NCBI RefSeq assembly: GCF_002847445.1 | Contig: NZ_CP025430.1 | Coordinates: 3,654,501-3,718,500 of the forward strand | Length of the DNA: 64,000 nucleotides | Source: Paracoccus zhejiangensis | GTDB lineage: Bacteria > Pseudomonadota > Alphaproteobacteria > Rhodobacterales > Rhodobacteraceae | Reading direction: 5' to 3' | Part shown: positions 48,554-57,445 of the stretch, piece by piece | How positions within the stretch are numbered: the stretch's first letter is position 1 | Layout: each line of letters begins with the position of its first letter | Notes under the pieces: generated by a model | Told to the model about the DNA's origin: nothing | What the model saw: only the letters and a program-made list of their open reading frames with translations | Database searches by the model: none | Program-made: the position numbers and the translations under genes

Positions 48554-49417
48554 ATGAGCCAAAACGACAGTCTTAAACTTCACGTTGTGCTCGTGAACGG
48601 TGGGATTGTGCACTTCACGTCACGTGAATTGCGCAAATTGATCTACAGCCGCCGGGTGCTGATTCTGCTGGCCGGTTTTTTGCTGGCCATCGGAACCAGC
48701 GATCCGACGCTGTTTCCCAGCCTGCCGGAATACCAGTCGCGGCTGTTCTACTGGACGGTTTCGGTCGCGCTCTACCTGCTGCTGCTTCCCTTCTGGGTCG
48801 ATGCGCTGATCCGCTTCTGGCCCAAGATCTCGACGGGTCCGTTGCCGATGATCGGGGCAACCGTCCCGCTGGTGATCGCGCTGACCGCCTTTGCCTCGGC
48901 CATGCCGGTGATCTTTGGCGACCTGGTGCCGGCGCGGGGTCATTCGATCAACTGGATCACCATCATCAAGAACTGCTTCATCGCCCAGGTAATCGAGACG
49001 ATCGCGCTGGTCTGGCTGCTGCCGATCCAGCGGCTCGAGGCTGAAAAGAGCCGGGCCAGCGACCCTGTGGACGCCAATGCTGCGAAGCCTGCAGCGCCGG
49101 CGATCCGCTATGTCGTGCTGAACGGTCGGTCGCTGCCGGTGCCGCTGATCCGCAGCGTGCGCAGCGCCGAGCATTACCTTGTGGTGACGACCAAGACCGG
49201 CACGGCCGAGTTCCGAGCCCGGATGAAGGATTTTCTGGAACAGCTCGAGGATGGCGACGGTATCCAGACGCACCGATCCTACTGGGTGTCGCGCGCCGAG
49301 GCCGTGGAGATGTCCGGATCGAACGTCAAGACCGCCTCGGGCGAGATCATTCCCGTCTCGCGCGGCAAGCTGCAGGACGTGCGCGACTGGTTCCGGCGGC
49401 AGGGAAAGCCGCATTAG
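48554..49417 (+). CDS. Membrane-bound LytTR-domain transcriptional regulator
   Basis: A 287-residue protein. Four transmembrane helices (about 36-165) are followed by a linker rich in A and P and a LytTR DNA-binding domain (about 185-283) with RSVRSAEHYLVVTT, FLEQLEDGDGIQTHRSYWVSRAEAV. This HRSYWV motif is the standard LytTR core. Such membrane LytTR regulators carry their own sensor region and need no kinase. Target genes are unknown. The ribosome site is weak. Confidence 0.9.
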   Translation: MSQNDSLKLHVVLVNGGIVHFTSRELRKLIYSRRVLILLAGFLLAIGTSDPTLFPSLPEYQSRLFYWTVSVALYLLLLPFWVDALIRFWPKISTGPLPMIGATVPLVIALTAFASAMPVIFGDLVPARGHSINWITIIKNCFIAQVIETIALVWLLPIQRLEAEKSRASDPVDANAAKPAAPAIRYVVLNGRSLPVPLIRSVRSAEHYLVVTTKTGTAEFRARMKDFLEQLEDGDGIQTHRSYWVSRAEAVEMSGSNVKTASGEIIPVSRGKLQDVRDWFRRQGKPH

Positions 49418-49432
49418 CTGATGATGTTGCTG

Positions 49433-50281
49433 CTATTTCGCCTTCAGGGCTGACAGCACCGCCTGCACCTTGGCGGTGCGGTGCAGGTCGACATGGGTGA
49501 CCAGCCAGAATTGCGCGTCCCATTCCGACAGCGACAGCACCTCGACCAGCCCGGTGGCGCGCATCGGGCTGACCCAGCCCAGGCCCAGCCCGGCCCGGAT
49601 CGCCGTCAGCCGCGCCTCGAAATCATTGCTGACCAGGACCACGTTCTCGGGCGGAATCTGGTCGGCCAGCCAGCGCATCGCGGGCGAGCGCCGGGCCTCG
49701 GGGCCGGGCAGGATGAAGCGATGGGCGCTGACATCCTCGATCATGCCCACCTCTTCGACATAGGCGGGAGAGCCGTAAAGCGCGGCATGGAGCTGCATCA
49801 GGGGCTGGGCGATGTAATCGGGCTCGGTCGGGCGCGCACCGGCGCGAATGGCGATGTGGGCCTCGCCCGTGTCGAGGCGATACAGCCGGATATCGGTCAT
49901 GTAGCGCAGCCTTAGGCCGGGGTTTGCGCGCATCAACTCGATCAGCCTCGGCATGATCATCTCGGTCAGGTCCGGCAGGGCAGTGACGACGATCTCGCCC
50001 TCGATCCTGTCGCCCGAGCCGGCGATCCGGGCCGCCATCTGGGCAAAGCGGGCATCGGCGGCGCTGGCCTCGTCCATCAGGGTCTGGCCGGCCTCGGTCA
50101 GGGAATAGCCGCGCGGATGGCGCTGGAACAGCCTTGCCCCAAGGCGATCCTCCAGCGCGTCGATGTGGCGGATGACCGTCGCATGATGGACGCCAAGTGC
50201 GGAGGCCGCCCCGCTGACCGTGCCCGCCCGCGCGACGGCCAGTGCCGTGCGAATCCCGTCCCAATCTTCCATTTTGTGCAT
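49433..50281 (-). CDS. LysR-family transcriptional regulator
   Basis: A 282-residue LysR protein. The helix-turn-helix GTVSGAASALGVHHATVIRHIDALEDRLGARLF-type segment (short form: GAASALGVHHATVIRHI) and the effector-binding domain are clear. It is divergent from the azoreductase gene azoR, a common arrangement for quinone or azo-compound sensing. ATG at 50281 or 50272; neither has a strong ribosome site. Confidence 0.9.
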   Translation of the reverse strand: MHKMEDWDGIRTALAVARAGTVSGAASALGVHHATVIRHIDALEDRLGARLFQRHPRGYSLTEAGQTLMDEASAADARFAQMAARIAGSGDRIEGEIVVTALPDLTEMIMPRLIELMRANPGLRLRYMTDIRLYRLDTGEAHIAIRAGARPTEPDYIAQPLMQLHAALYGSPAYVEEVGMIEDVSAHRFILPGPEARRSPAMRWLADQIPPENVVLVSNDFEARLTAIRAGLGLGWVSPMRATGLVEVLSLSEWDAQFWLVTHVDLHRTAKVQAVLSALKAK

Positions 50282-50294
50282 CCGTGAACAGAAC

Positions 50295-50321
50295 CTGCGC
50301 GATTATTGCGGATATGCGCAG
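50295..50321. promoter_or_regulatory. Candidate LysR binding site between lysR and azoR
   Basis: CTGCGC (50295-50300) and GCGCAG (50316-50321) are inverted repeats with 15 bases between, in the 100-base gap between the divergent genes. This spacing fits a LysR-type site. Confidence 0.5.
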
Positions 50322-50381
50322 AGCTGCAAGGCCCTATATCGGCGCTAACACATCGTCACCAGAATTCGGGAAGAGATCCAC

Positions 50382-50969
50382 ATGAACATCCTGCACCTCG
50401 ACAGCGCCATCACCGGCGACGCCTCGGTTTCGCGCAAGCTGACCGCCGACATCGTCGCCAAGCTGAAGGCCAGCCACCCGAATGCCAGCGTCACCTATCG
50501 TGACCTCGCCAAGGGCGTGCCGGCCATCGACGGCACCTGGGTCGAGGCCACGCGCGGCACTGCCGGCGACGCCTCGAGCGCCCATGCCACCGTCGTTGCC
50601 ACCTCGGACGCCTATCTGAAGGAAGTGCAAGACGCCGACGTGCTGGTCATCGGGATGCCGATCTACAACTTCGCCATCGGCGCGCCGCTGAAAAGCTGGA
50701 TCGACCAGATCGCCCGGACCGGCATCAGCTTCCGCTATACCGAGGCCGGCCCCGAGGGTCTGCTGACCGGCAAGCGCGCCATCGTGGCCTACAGCGCCTC
50801 GGGCACGCCGATCGGCTCGGAACTGGACCATGCCTCGGCCTATATCCGCTTCATCCTCGGCTTCTTCGGCATCACCGATGTCGAATTCGTCGCCGCCGAC
50901 CGGCTGGTTTTCGACCGCGATGCCTCGCTGGCCCGCGCCAGCGCCGATCTGGAAAAACTGGCCGCCTGA
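50382..50969 (+). CDS. azoR: FMN-dependent NADH-azoreductase
   Basis: A 195-residue flavodoxin-like enzyme. It has MNILHLDSAITGDASVSRKL for the FMN phosphate, then MPIYNFAIGAPLKSWIDQI (MYNF-like motif) and GFFGITDVEFVAAD. AzoR reduces azo dyes and quinones with NADH and protects against thiol stress. A terminator follows. The divergent LysR gene is its likely activator. Confidence 0.93.
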   Translation: MNILHLDSAITGDASVSRKLTADIVAKLKASHPNASVTYRDLAKGVPAIDGTWVEATRGTAGDASSAHATVVATSDAYLKEVQDADVLVIGMPIYNFAIGAPLKSWIDQIARTGISFRYTEAGPEGLLTGKRAIVAYSASGTPIGSELDHASAYIRFILGFFGITDVEFVAADRLVFDRDASLARASADLEKLAA

Positions 50970-50988
50970 TCCCTCCGTGCCAGCCAAG

Positions 50989-51019
50989 AACGGCCCTCGT
51001 TGACTCGGGGGCCGTTTTT
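50989..51019 (+). terminator. Rho-independent terminator of azoR
   Basis: AACGGCCCTCG and CGGGGGCCGTT make a stem (with one mismatch region) around TTGACT and end in TTTTT. It lies 20 bases after azoR. Confidence 0.88.
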
Positions 51020-51039
51020 CCATATCAGAACCTCAATTC

Positions 51040-51111
51040 CCGGAAGGCCATCCTTCCGGTCCCCGTCCGATACGGGGATCGCCCCCCGTCAGCGCGTCGC
51101 GCCCACGGGGG
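51040..51111 (+). other. Three consecutive stem-loops upstream of ffh
   Basis: CCGGAAGG-CCAT-CCTTCCGG (51040-51059) is a perfect 8-base stem. TCCCCGT-CCGAT-ACGGGGA (51060-51078) is a perfect 7-base stem that starts on the next base. CCCCCGT...ACGGGGG (51083-51111) is a 7-base stem with an inner GCGC/GCGC pair. TTTTT follows at about 51120. This may be an attenuator or a structured leader of ffh, or a small RNA. Confidence 0.6.
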
Positions 51112-51169
51112 CATTACTGTTTTTCTTGGTCCGTCCGGGCCGGGGTAGTTGGACCGCAGGAGGCCCGCG

Positions 51170-52666
51170 ATGTTCGAGAACCTGTCAGACCGCTTGGGCG
51201 GCGTCTTCGACCGGCTGACCAAGCAGGGCGCGCTGACCGAGGATGACGTCACCGCCGCCATGCGCGAGGTGCGCACCGCGCTTCTGGAGGCTGACGTTTC
51301 GCTGCCGGTGGCACGGAACTTCGTCAAGACGGTGACCGGCAAGGCCACGGGCGCGGCGGTGACGAAATCGATCACCCCGGGCCAGCAGGTGGTAAAGATC
51401 GTCCATGACGAGCTGATCAAGGTGCTGCAGGGCGAGGGCGAGCCCGAGGCTCTGCGCATCGACAACCCGCCCGCGCCGATCCTGATGGTCGGTCTGCAGG
51501 GCTCGGGCAAGACCACCACTACGGCGAAGCTGGCGAAACGCCTGAAGGACCGCGAGAAGAAGCGGGTGCTGATGGCCTCGCTCGACACCAACCGCCCGGC
51601 CGCGATGGAGCAGCTGGCGATCCTCGGCCAGCAGATCGGCGTCGACACGCTGCCGATCATCAAGGGCGAAAGCGCCGTCCAGATCGCCAAGCGTGCCAAG
51701 CAGCAGGCGACGCTGGGCGGCTATGACGTCTATATGCTGGACACCGCCGGTCGTCTGCATATCGACGAAGTGCTGATGGACGAGGTGCAGGCGGTCCGCG
51801 ACGTGGCGAACCCGCGCGAGACCCTGCTGGTCGTCGATGGTCTGACCGGTCAGGACGCGGTGAACGTGGCGACCGAGTTCGACGGCAAGGTCGGCATCTC
51901 GGGTGTGGTGCTGACGCGGATGGATGGCGACGGGCGCGGCGGTGCGGCGCTGTCGATGCGGGCCGTGACCGGCAAGCCGATCCGGTTCGTCGGTCTGGGC
52001 GAAAAGATGGACGCGCTGGAAGGTTTCGACGCGCAGCGTATCGCCGGCCGTATCCTGGGCATGGGCGATATTGTTGCGCTGGTCGAGAAGGCGCAGGAAG
52101 TGCTGGAGGTCGAGCAGGCCGAACGCATGATGAAGCGCTTCCAGAAGGGCCTGTTCAACATGAACGACCTCAGGAACCAGCTTGAGCAGATGCAGAAGAT
52201 GGGCGGGATGCAGTCCATCATGTCGATGATGCCGGGCATGGGCAAGATGGCCAAGCAAGCCGAAGAGGCCGGCATGGATGACAGCGCCATCCGCCGCCAG
52301 ATCGCGCTGATCAACTCGATGACCAAGAAGGAACGGGCCAATCCCGACCTGCTGCAGGCCAGCCGCAAGAAGCGCATCGCCGCCGGCGCCGGCCTGGACG
52401 TGGCGGAACTGAACCGGCTTCTGAAGATGCAGCGCCAGATGGGCGACACGATGAAGAAGCTCGGCAAGATGGGCAAGGGGGGCATGCTGAAACAGGCCAT
52501 GCGCGCGATGCAAGGGAAGGGCGGCGGTCTGCCCGACATGGCGAATGTCGATCCGGCGAAAATGGCCGAGGCGACCAAGATGCTGCAGGACCCCAAGGGG
52601 CTGGGCGGTCAACTGGGCGGTGCAGGGCTGCCGGCGGGTCTGTCGGGGCTGTTCGGGAAGAAGTAA
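51170..52666 (+). CDS. ffh: Signal recognition particle protein Ffh
   Basis: A 498-residue SRP GTPase. The N domain is followed by the G domain with GLQGSGKTTTTAKLAKRL, DTNRPAA, DTAGRL and TRMDGDGRGG, then a methionine-rich M domain (about 330-460) with MxxM clusters that bind 4.5S RNA and signal peptides. ATG at 51170 follows AGGAGG. It targets membrane proteins during translation. It heads the ffh-rpsP-trmD-rplS cluster. Confidence 0.97.
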   Translation: MFENLSDRLGGVFDRLTKQGALTEDDVTAAMREVRTALLEADVSLPVARNFVKTVTGKATGAAVTKSITPGQQVVKIVHDELIKVLQGEGEPEALRIDNPPAPILMVGLQGSGKTTTTAKLAKRLKDREKKRVLMASLDTNRPAAMEQLAILGQQIGVDTLPIIKGESAVQIAKRAKQQATLGGYDVYMLDTAGRLHIDEVLMDEVQAVRDVANPRETLLVVDGLTGQDAVNVATEFDGKVGISGVVLTRMDGDGRGGAALSMRAVTGKPIRFVGLGEKMDALEGFDAQRIAGRILGMGDIVALVEKAQEVLEVEQAERMMKRFQKGLFNMNDLRNQLEQMQKMGGMQSIMSMMPGMGKMAKQAEEAGMDDSAIRRQIALINSMTKKERANPDLLQASRKKRIAAGAGLDVAELNRLLKMQRQMGDTMKKLGKMGKGGMLKQAMRAMQGKGGGLPDMANVDPAKMAEATKMLQDPKGLGGQLGGAGLPAGLSGLFGKK

Positions 52667-53190
52667 TGACCACCCTCTCCGTCGATATTCCGGTGATCGA
52701 AACCGAACGCCTGATCCTGCGCGAACCGCGCCTGTCGGATCTGGATGCGATGATCGCATTCGGCGTCTCGGACAGGACGCAATATGTCGGCGGCAAATTC
52801 GAACCCTGGCAAAGCTGGGGCGCGCTCAACGCCAGCATCGGCCATTGGATCACCCGTGGTTTCGGCTGGTGGATGCTGGAAGACAAGGCCAGCGGCCAGA
52901 CGGCTGGCCGTGTGGGCGTGGGTTACCACCTCGACTGGCCCGAGCCGGAACTGGGCTGGCATATCTATGAAGGTTTCGAGAGCAAGGGCCTTGCCCATGA
53001 GGCCGCGCTGGCCGCCCGAAACCATGCGCAGGGCCAGATGGGCCTTGGTCCGCTGATCTCGCTGATCGATCACGGCAATATCCGGTCGCAGCGCCTTGCC
53101 GAGCGCCTTGGCGCGGTGATCGAAACTCCGGACTTCCGGATCCGTGGCGCAAGCTGCGCGATCTACCGCCACCCGGCAGGTGTCGTATGA
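52666..53190 (+). CDS. GNAT-family N-acetyltransferase (RimJ-like)
   Basis: A 174-residue acetyltransferase. It has the N-terminal IETERLILREPRLSDLDAM pattern and acetyl-CoA motif region SKGLAHEAALAARNHA. The ATG overlaps the ffh stop by one base (TAATG). The substrate is unknown. Presence of two related GNAT genes between ffh and rpsP is a lineage trait. Confidence 0.88.
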   Translation: MTTLSVDIPVIETERLILREPRLSDLDAMIAFGVSDRTQYVGGKFEPWQSWGALNASIGHWITRGFGWWMLEDKASGQTAGRVGVGYHLDWPEPELGWHIYEGFESKGLAHEAALAARNHAQGQMGLGPLISLIDHGNIRSQRLAERLGAVIETPDFRIRGASCAIYRHPAGVV

Positions 53191-53687
53191 GTGCCCCGAC
53201 CCTGACCACCGGCCGGCTGACCCTGCGCCCGCATGACATGACGGACTTCCCGGCCTATTCCGCAGTCATGCAATCGGATCGCGCCATCCATATGGGTGGC
53301 CCATATGATCTGGCTCATGCCTGGATGTGGTTCGCCTCGGACGTTGCGCAATGGCCGCTCAAGGGCTGCGGCGCGCTGGCAGTCACCGAAACCGCGACCG
53401 GCCGGCTGGTCGGGCAGGTGATCCTGAACGACCTGCCGCATTACCCCGAACGTGAAATCGGCTGGCTGGCCTTTGATGAAGGGCAGGGCTACCTGACCGA
53501 GGCCGCCGCGCGCCTGCGGGACTATGCCTTTGACGATCTGGGCTGGCCCACGCTGGTCAGCTATATCGATGCGGATAACAGCCGCTCGATCGCGCTGGCA
53601 CGCCGCCTTGGCGCCCAGCTTGATGCCGCCGCCGCCCGCCCCGGCCCGGAAGACCTCGTTTTCCGCCATGCGAGGACTGTCGCATGA
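53187..53687 (+). CDS. GNAT-family N-acetyltransferase
   Basis: A 166-residue acetyltransferase related to the gene before it: TTGRLTLRPHDMTDFPAY, DEGQGYLTEAAARLRDYAFD and ADNSRSIALARRLGA. It overlaps that gene by four bases and probably arose by duplication. The last codons are near the repeat copy B. Substrate unknown. Confidence 0.88.
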   Translation: MSAPTLTTGRLTLRPHDMTDFPAYSAVMQSDRAIHMGGPYDLAHAWMWFASDVAQWPLKGCGALAVTETATGRLVGQVILNDLPHYPEREIGWLAFDEGQGYLTEAAARLRDYAFDDLGWPTLVSYIDADNSRSIALARRLGAQLDAAAARPGPEDLVFRHARTVA

Positions 53688-53695
53688 GGGCCGCA

Positions 53696-53743
53696 TTCAT
53701 CTTGGCACAAATATCCTCGGGGGTCCGGGGGCAGACAGCCCCC
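53696..53743 (-). repeat. Rhodobacterales-type G/C stem-loop repeat, copy B
   Basis: On the minus strand: GGGGGCTGTCTGCCCCCGGA, then CCCCCGAGGATATTTGTGCC, then AAGATGAA. It shares CCCCCGGACCCCC, the GGATA core and GCCAAGATGAA with copy C and lies in the gap between the GNAT gene and the chorismate mutase gene. Confidence 0.8.
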
Positions 53744-53784
53744 GACTTCACCCTGATCGCCACGCCAGCCATCGGAGCCAGCGC

Positions 53785-54081
53785 ATGACTGACGCAACCA
53801 CCCGCGCCGCGAGCCTGCTGAAAGAGCATCGCGCCAGCATCGACCGGCTGGACGCGATCATCGTCTATACGCTGGCCGAGCGCTTCAAGCATACCCAATC
53901 CGTCGGCCGCCTGAAGGCCGAACATGATCTTCCGCCGTCCGATCCTGCCCGCGAGGCTGTCCAGATCGAGCGGCTGGAACGCCTCGCGCGCGAGGCCGAC
54001 CTGGACCCGGAATTCGCGCGCAAATTCCTCAATTTCGTGATCGCGGAAGTCATCCGCCACCACGAAACCTTCCAATCCTAG
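53785..54081 (+). CDS. Chorismate mutase (AroQ type)
   Basis: A 98-residue all-helical protein of the AroQ class. It has SIDRLDAIIVYTLAERFKHTQSVGRLKAEHDLPPSD-type order (core: RASIDRLDAII, LPPSDPAREAVQI, and the C-terminal helix NFVIAEVIRHHE). It converts chorismate to prephenate for phenylalanine and tyrosine. ATG at 53785 gives the normal length; longer upstream frame runs through the repeat and the GNAT gene and is not real. Confidence 0.9.
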   Translation: MTDATTRAASLLKEHRASIDRLDAIIVYTLAERFKHTQSVGRLKAEHDLPPSDPAREAVQIERLERLAREADLDPEFARKFLNFVIAEVIRHHETFQS

Positions 54082-54129
54082 GGTGGGGCTATCCCCCACC
54101 GCACCACGCCATTCTAAAGGAGAATCCCA

Positions 54130-54492
54130 ATGGCAATGAAGATCCGTCTGGCCCGTGGCGGCAGCAAAAAGCGCCCGCATTACGCCATCGTCGCCACCGA
54201 TTCGCGCATGCCGCGCGATGGCCGCTTCCTCGAGAAGCTGGGCACCTATAACCCGCTGCTGCCGAAAGACAGCGAAGACCGCATCAAGATGGACATCGAG
54301 CGCGTGCAGCACTGGCTGGGCCAGGGCGCGCAGCCGACCGACCGCGTGGCCCGCTTCCTGGAAGCTGCCGGCGTTACCGCCAAGACCGAGCGCAAGAACC
54401 TGAAGAAGGGCGAGCCCGGCAAGGCTGCCAAGGAGCGCGCCGAGAAGAAAGCCGCGCGCGCTGCTGCTCCGGCCGAAGAAAGCGCCGAGTAA
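54130..54492 (+). CDS. rpsP: 30S ribosomal protein S16
   Basis: A 120-residue protein. The S16 core ([32 protein letters not shown]) fills the first 80 residues. A lysine- and alanine-rich tail follows ([20 protein letters not shown]), typical of alphaproteobacterial S16. AAAGGAGAATCCC precedes the ATG. It is the first of the classic rpsP-rimM-trmD-rplS order. Confidence 0.97.
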   Translation: MAMKIRLARGGSKKRPHYAIVATDSRMPRDGRFLEKLGTYNPLLPKDSEDRIKMDIERVQHWLGQGAQPTDRVARFLEAAGVTAKTERKNLKKGEPGKAAKERAEKKAARAAAPAEESAE

Positions 54493-54495
54493 GCC

Positions 54496-55020
54496 ATGGC
54501 CTCGGCGGGCCGCATCTGTGTCGGCGCGATCGCGGGCGCCTTTGGCGTCCGTGGCGAGGTGCGGCTGAAAAGCTTCACCTCGGAACCGCGCGACATTGCA
54601 AGTTACGGCCCTCTGAGCAGTGAAGACGGCAAACGGTCCTTCACCATCAGCCTGACCCGGCCCGTTACCGGCGGGTTCGGGGCAAGGCTGACCGGCGTCG
54701 ACACGCGCGAGGCGGCCGAGGCGCTGAAGGGCGTCACGCTCTGGGCGCCGCGCGAGGTGTTGCCGAGCCTTCCCGACGATGAGTTCTACCACACCGACCT
54801 GATCGGGCTCGAGGTGGTGGATACCGGCGGGCAGGCGCTTGGCCGGGTTCGCGCCATCTATGACCATGGCGCGGGTGATATTCTGGAAGTGGTGGGCCGC
54901 GAGATCCTGCTGCTGCCCTTCACCCGTGCGGTGGTGCCGACGGTCGACCTGACCGCCGGCCGCATCGTCGCCGACCCCCCGGGCGAGGATAATGATCCAG
55001 CCGAAGGAGAGGGCGCATGA
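54496..55020 (+). CDS. rimM: 16S rRNA processing protein RimM
   Basis: A 174-residue two-domain protein (RimM N-domain plus PRC-barrel). It has [21 protein letters not shown] and [25 protein letters not shown] motifs. It helps 30S maturation by binding S19. The ATG is 3 bases after rpsP and the stop overlaps the next gene by four bases. Confidence 0.95.
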   Translation: MASAGRICVGAIAGAFGVRGEVRLKSFTSEPRDIASYGPLSSEDGKRSFTISLTRPVTGGFGARLTGVDTREAAEALKGVTLWAPREVLPSLPDDEFYHTDLIGLEVVDTGGQALGRVRAIYDHGAGDILEVVGREILLLPFTRAVVPTVDLTAGRIVADPPGEDNDPAEGEGA

Positions 55021-55358
55021 GCCGCGATCCGCTGACCCTGGCTCTGGCGCTTGGCATGTTGGCTGGGCCGCTGCTCCAAGGGTTGACCGGCCAGTCAGAT
55101 CCGCTGGCCTATATCTTCGCCATCCTCATCTCGGTCGCGCTGCTGCGCCCGCCGGTGCAAAGCTCGGGCCGCGAGGTCGGGGTGTTCGTGGTGGGTTTCC
55201 TTGTCATCGGGGGCCTGTCGCTGGGGCTCTGGTGGCTGGGCGGGCGTCTGGGGTCGCTGGCCGGGTTGCCCAACTGGCTGCCGGTGGGCGTCACGGTGGT
55301 CTTCGTTCTGGCCGCCATGGCGCGCCGGCACCTGATGCCGCCGGGGCCGGGCGCGTGA
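55017..55358 (+). CDS. Small membrane protein between rimM and trmD
   Basis: A 113-residue protein with three predicted helices ([52 protein letters not shown] and a last [13 protein letters not shown]). It overlaps rimM by four bases and the trmD GTG by four. This insertion in the rimM-trmD order is found in related Rhodobacterales. Function unknown. Confidence 0.8.
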   Translation: MSRDPLTLALALGMLAGPLLQGLTGQSDPLAYIFAILISVALLRPPVQSSGREVGVFVVGFLVIGGLSLGLWWLGGRLGSLAGLPNWLPVGVTVVFVLAAMARRHLMPPGPGA

Positions 55359-56209
55359 GCGACACGCCGTCGAAATCTCACGGAAGACTGACCATCCGTC
55401 CCAGCCTGAAGCCGCGTGAACTGATCACCGAGCCGCAGGTGAAAGGGGCGTGGACGGTGAACATCGTCACGCTGTTTCCCGAAGCCTTTCCCGGCACGCT
55501 TGGCCTGTCGCTGACCGGCAAGGCGCTGGCCGAGGGGCTGTGGAACCTGCGCACCATCCCGCTGCGCGAGCATGGTATCGGCAAGCATCGCAATGTCGAT
55601 GACACGCCGGCAGGGGGCGGGGCCGGGATGGTGATCCGTCCCGACGTGATGGCCTCGGCACTGGATCAGGCCGATCCGCGGCTGCCGGTGCTCTATCTCT
55701 CGCCGCGCGGACGGCCCTTCACCCAAGCCCGCGCCCGTGCGCTGGCGGAGGGTCCGGGCGCCACCCTGATCTGCGGTCGCTTCGAGGGCGTGGACCAGCG
55801 GGTGCTCGAGGCGCGCGGCATCGAAGAGGTCAGCATCGGAGACTATGTCCTGACCGGTGGAGAGCTTGCAGCACAGGTCTTGATCGACGCGACGGTTCGC
55901 CTTATACCGCGCGTGCTGGGGAATCAGGCGTCACTGACCGAGGAATCCTTTTCCGAAGGTTTGCTTGAGCACCCGCAATATACTCGCCCCGCCGAGTGGG
56001 AAGGCCGCAGGATCCCCGATGTCGTCATGTCGGGAAATCACGCGGCCATTGCTGCTTGGAGGCGCGAACAGGCCGAAAGCCTGACCAAGGAACGCCGCCC
56101 CGACCTGTGGCGGGCATTTGCGGAGACGCAAGTGGACCCGACAAAGGACCGACAGCTCTCGGGCGCATCAGACCAATCGCGGGGCTACCGCGAGCATGAA
56201 AAGGACTAA
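55355..56209 (+). CDS. trmD: tRNA (guanine37-N1)-methyltransferase TrmD
   Basis: A 284-residue SPOUT methyltransferase. It has [16 protein letters not shown], the knot sequences [15 protein letters not shown] and [14 protein letters not shown], and [12 protein letters not shown]. It makes m1G37 and prevents frameshifts. The start is GTG at 55355 overlapping the membrane protein stop. About 27 extra N-terminal residues ([20 protein letters not shown]...) precede the core, a trait of this lineage. Confidence 0.96.
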   Translation: MSDTPSKSHGRLTIRPSLKPRELITEPQVKGAWTVNIVTLFPEAFPGTLGLSLTGKALAEGLWNLRTIPLREHGIGKHRNVDDTPAGGGAGMVIRPDVMASALDQADPRLPVLYLSPRGRPFTQARARALAEGPGATLICGRFEGVDQRVLEARGIEEVSIGDYVLTGGELAAQVLIDATVRLIPRVLGNQASLTEESFSEGLLEHPQYTRPAEWEGRRIPDVVMSGNHAAIAAWRREQAESLTKERRPDLWRAFAETQVDPTKDRQLSGASDQSRGYREHEKD

Positions 56210-56213
56210 TGCG

Positions 56214-56603
56214 ATGAACCTGATCGCCCAACTGGAAGCCGAGCAGATCGCCGAGCTTGGCAAGACCATTCCGGACTTCAAGGCCGGCGACACCATCCGT
56301 GTCGGCTACAAAGTGACCGAAGGCACCCGCACCCGGGTGCAGAACTATGAAGGCGTCTGCATCAGCCGCAAGGGTGGCAGCGGCATCGCCGCCAGCTTCA
56401 CCGTGCGCAAGATCAGCTTTGGCGAGGGCGTCGAGCGCGTCTTCCCGCTGTACTCGACCAACATCGACTCGATCGAAGTGGTCCGCCGCGGTCGTGTGCG
56501 TCGCGCCAAGCTGTACTACCTGCGCGACCGTCGCGGCAAGTCGGCCCGTATCGCCGAGAAAACCAACTACAAGCCCAAGTCGGGCGCTGACGCGAAAGCC
56601 TGA
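56214..56603 (+). CDS. rplS: 50S ribosomal protein L19
   Basis: A 129-residue ribosomal protein ([20 protein letters not shown].., [22 protein letters not shown].., [18 protein letters not shown]). ATG at 56214 has AAGGACTAATGCG upstream and is five bases after the trmD stop; ATG at 56196 inside trmD is less likely. It sits at the 30S-50S interface. Confidence 0.97.
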   Translation: MNLIAQLEAEQIAELGKTIPDFKAGDTIRVGYKVTEGTRTRVQNYEGVCISRKGGSGIAASFTVRKISFGEGVERVFPLYSTNIDSIEVVRRGRVRRAKLYYLRDRRGKSARIAEKTNYKPKSGADAKA

Positions 56604-56614
56604 GGAGACCTCTG

Positions 56615-56836
56615 ATGCGGAAAGACATTCATCCCGATTACCACATGATCGAGGTCAAGATGACGGACGGCACCACCTTTTCGGTGCGGTCGACCTGGGG
56701 CAAGGAAGGCGACACCATGTCGCTGGACATCGACCCGACCTCGCACCCCGCCTGGACCGGCGGCTCGGCCAAGCTGATGGATACCGGCGGCCGCGTGTCG
56801 AAGTTCAAGAACAAATACGCCGGCCTCGGCTTCTGA
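56615..56836 (+). CDS. rpmE: 50S ribosomal protein L31
   Basis: A 73-residue ribosomal protein starting [20 protein letters not shown] and ending [10 protein letters not shown]. No cysteines of the zinc form are present, so it is the C-minus type common in alphaproteobacteria. TGAGGAG precedes the ATG. A strong terminator follows, which marks the end of the ffh-rpmE gene cluster. Confidence 0.96.
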   Translation: MRKDIHPDYHMIEVKMTDGTTFSVRSTWGKEGDTMSLDIDPTSHPAWTGGSAKLMDTGGRVSKFKNKYAGLGF

Positions 56837-56861
56837 GAAGCCCGACCTGTGTGATTACGCG

Positions 56862-56885
56862 AACGCCGCCCCTTGGGGCGGCGTT
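56862..56885 (+). terminator. Rho-independent terminator of rpmE
   Basis: AACGCCGCCCC-TT-GGGGCGGCGTT is a perfect 11-base stem with a two-base loop. The T tract is short (TT then CTTCG). Confidence 0.88.
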
Positions 56886-56915
56886 CTTCGTAGGGCAGGG
56901 ATGACGGCTGAAGGA

Positions 56916-57185
56916 TCAGAGGGAGGTCGTCAGCGATGCCCACCACCCTTTCGGGGCAGCCCCTCCGATCGGGTGTCCGGTGATCTCGCGCTCGCCCGCC
57001 TCGATGGTAACGCGGCCGTCGCGGAAGCGGCGCAGCACCGGCCCCTGCGCCGATCGCTGGCCGCTGAGCTCGATGGTGGCAAAGCCCAGATCGCGGCTCC
57101 TTGCCGCCGGCGGGGGTGACTGGAACAGCTCGGGCAGAAGCGGGGTCACATGGGCGGTGAAGCCCTGGGAGATGATCGCGTTCAT
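56916..57185 (-). CDS. Small protein of unknown function (second of a pair)
   Basis: An 89-residue protein. It has a mixed polar/hydrophobic middle (DLGFATIELSGQRSAQGPVL, GRVTIEAGEREITGHP) that looks like a small beta-fold. No signal, cysteine or known motif is visible. The ATG overlaps the upstream 80-residue gene by four bases, so the two are translated together. I know no family. Confidence 0.65.
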   Translation of the reverse strand: MNAIISQGFTAHVTPLLPELFQSPPPAARSRDLGFATIELSGQRSAQGPVLRRFRDGRVTIEAGEREITGHPIGGAAPKGWWASLTTSL

Positions 57186-57424
57186 TGCGGCTGTCCTTCC
57201 AGGGGCGTGGCGCGGGTGGTCCAGTGCATCGTGTCGCGGTTGCGCAGCAACTCGGCGCTGGCGGCGGCCGGGTCCCGGGTCATGACCGTCACCGGGATGC
57301 CGGCGATGCAGTGGTGCCGGCCCGAGTCACGGTCGATCAGGTCGACCGCGAAGACCGGAGGCAGCGGGCGCATGGCCTGGTAGGCGGCACCGGCAAAGGC
57401 GGTCAGGTGGTTCAGCATCGTCAT
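57182..57424 (-). CDS. Small protein of unknown function (first of a pair)
   Basis: An 80-residue protein with VFAVDLIDRDSGRHHCIAG and IPVTVMTRDPAAASAELLRN. The single cysteine beside two histidines (RHHC) is the only notable feature. GGAG stands eight bases before the ATG. It follows an Rrf2 regulator on the same strand with a 120-base gap that contains two palindromes, so Rrf2 may control the pair. Confidence 0.7.
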   Translation of the reverse strand: MTMLNHLTAFAGAAYQAMRPLPPVFAVDLIDRDSGRHHCIAGIPVTVMTRDPAAASAELLRNRDTMHWTTRATPLEGQPQ

Positions 57425-57445
57425 GGCGGATACTCCGTCGTTGCT

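Noticed and set aside
51040..51111. 4.5S SRP RNA (ffs) gene upstream of ffh
   Set aside because: CCGGAAGG recalls the SRP RNA loop, but the closing stems, tetraloop context and length do not fit.
53524..53784. Longer N-terminus for chorismate mutase
   Set aside because: The extension overlaps a GNAT gene and the repeat; the family is about 95-100 residues long.
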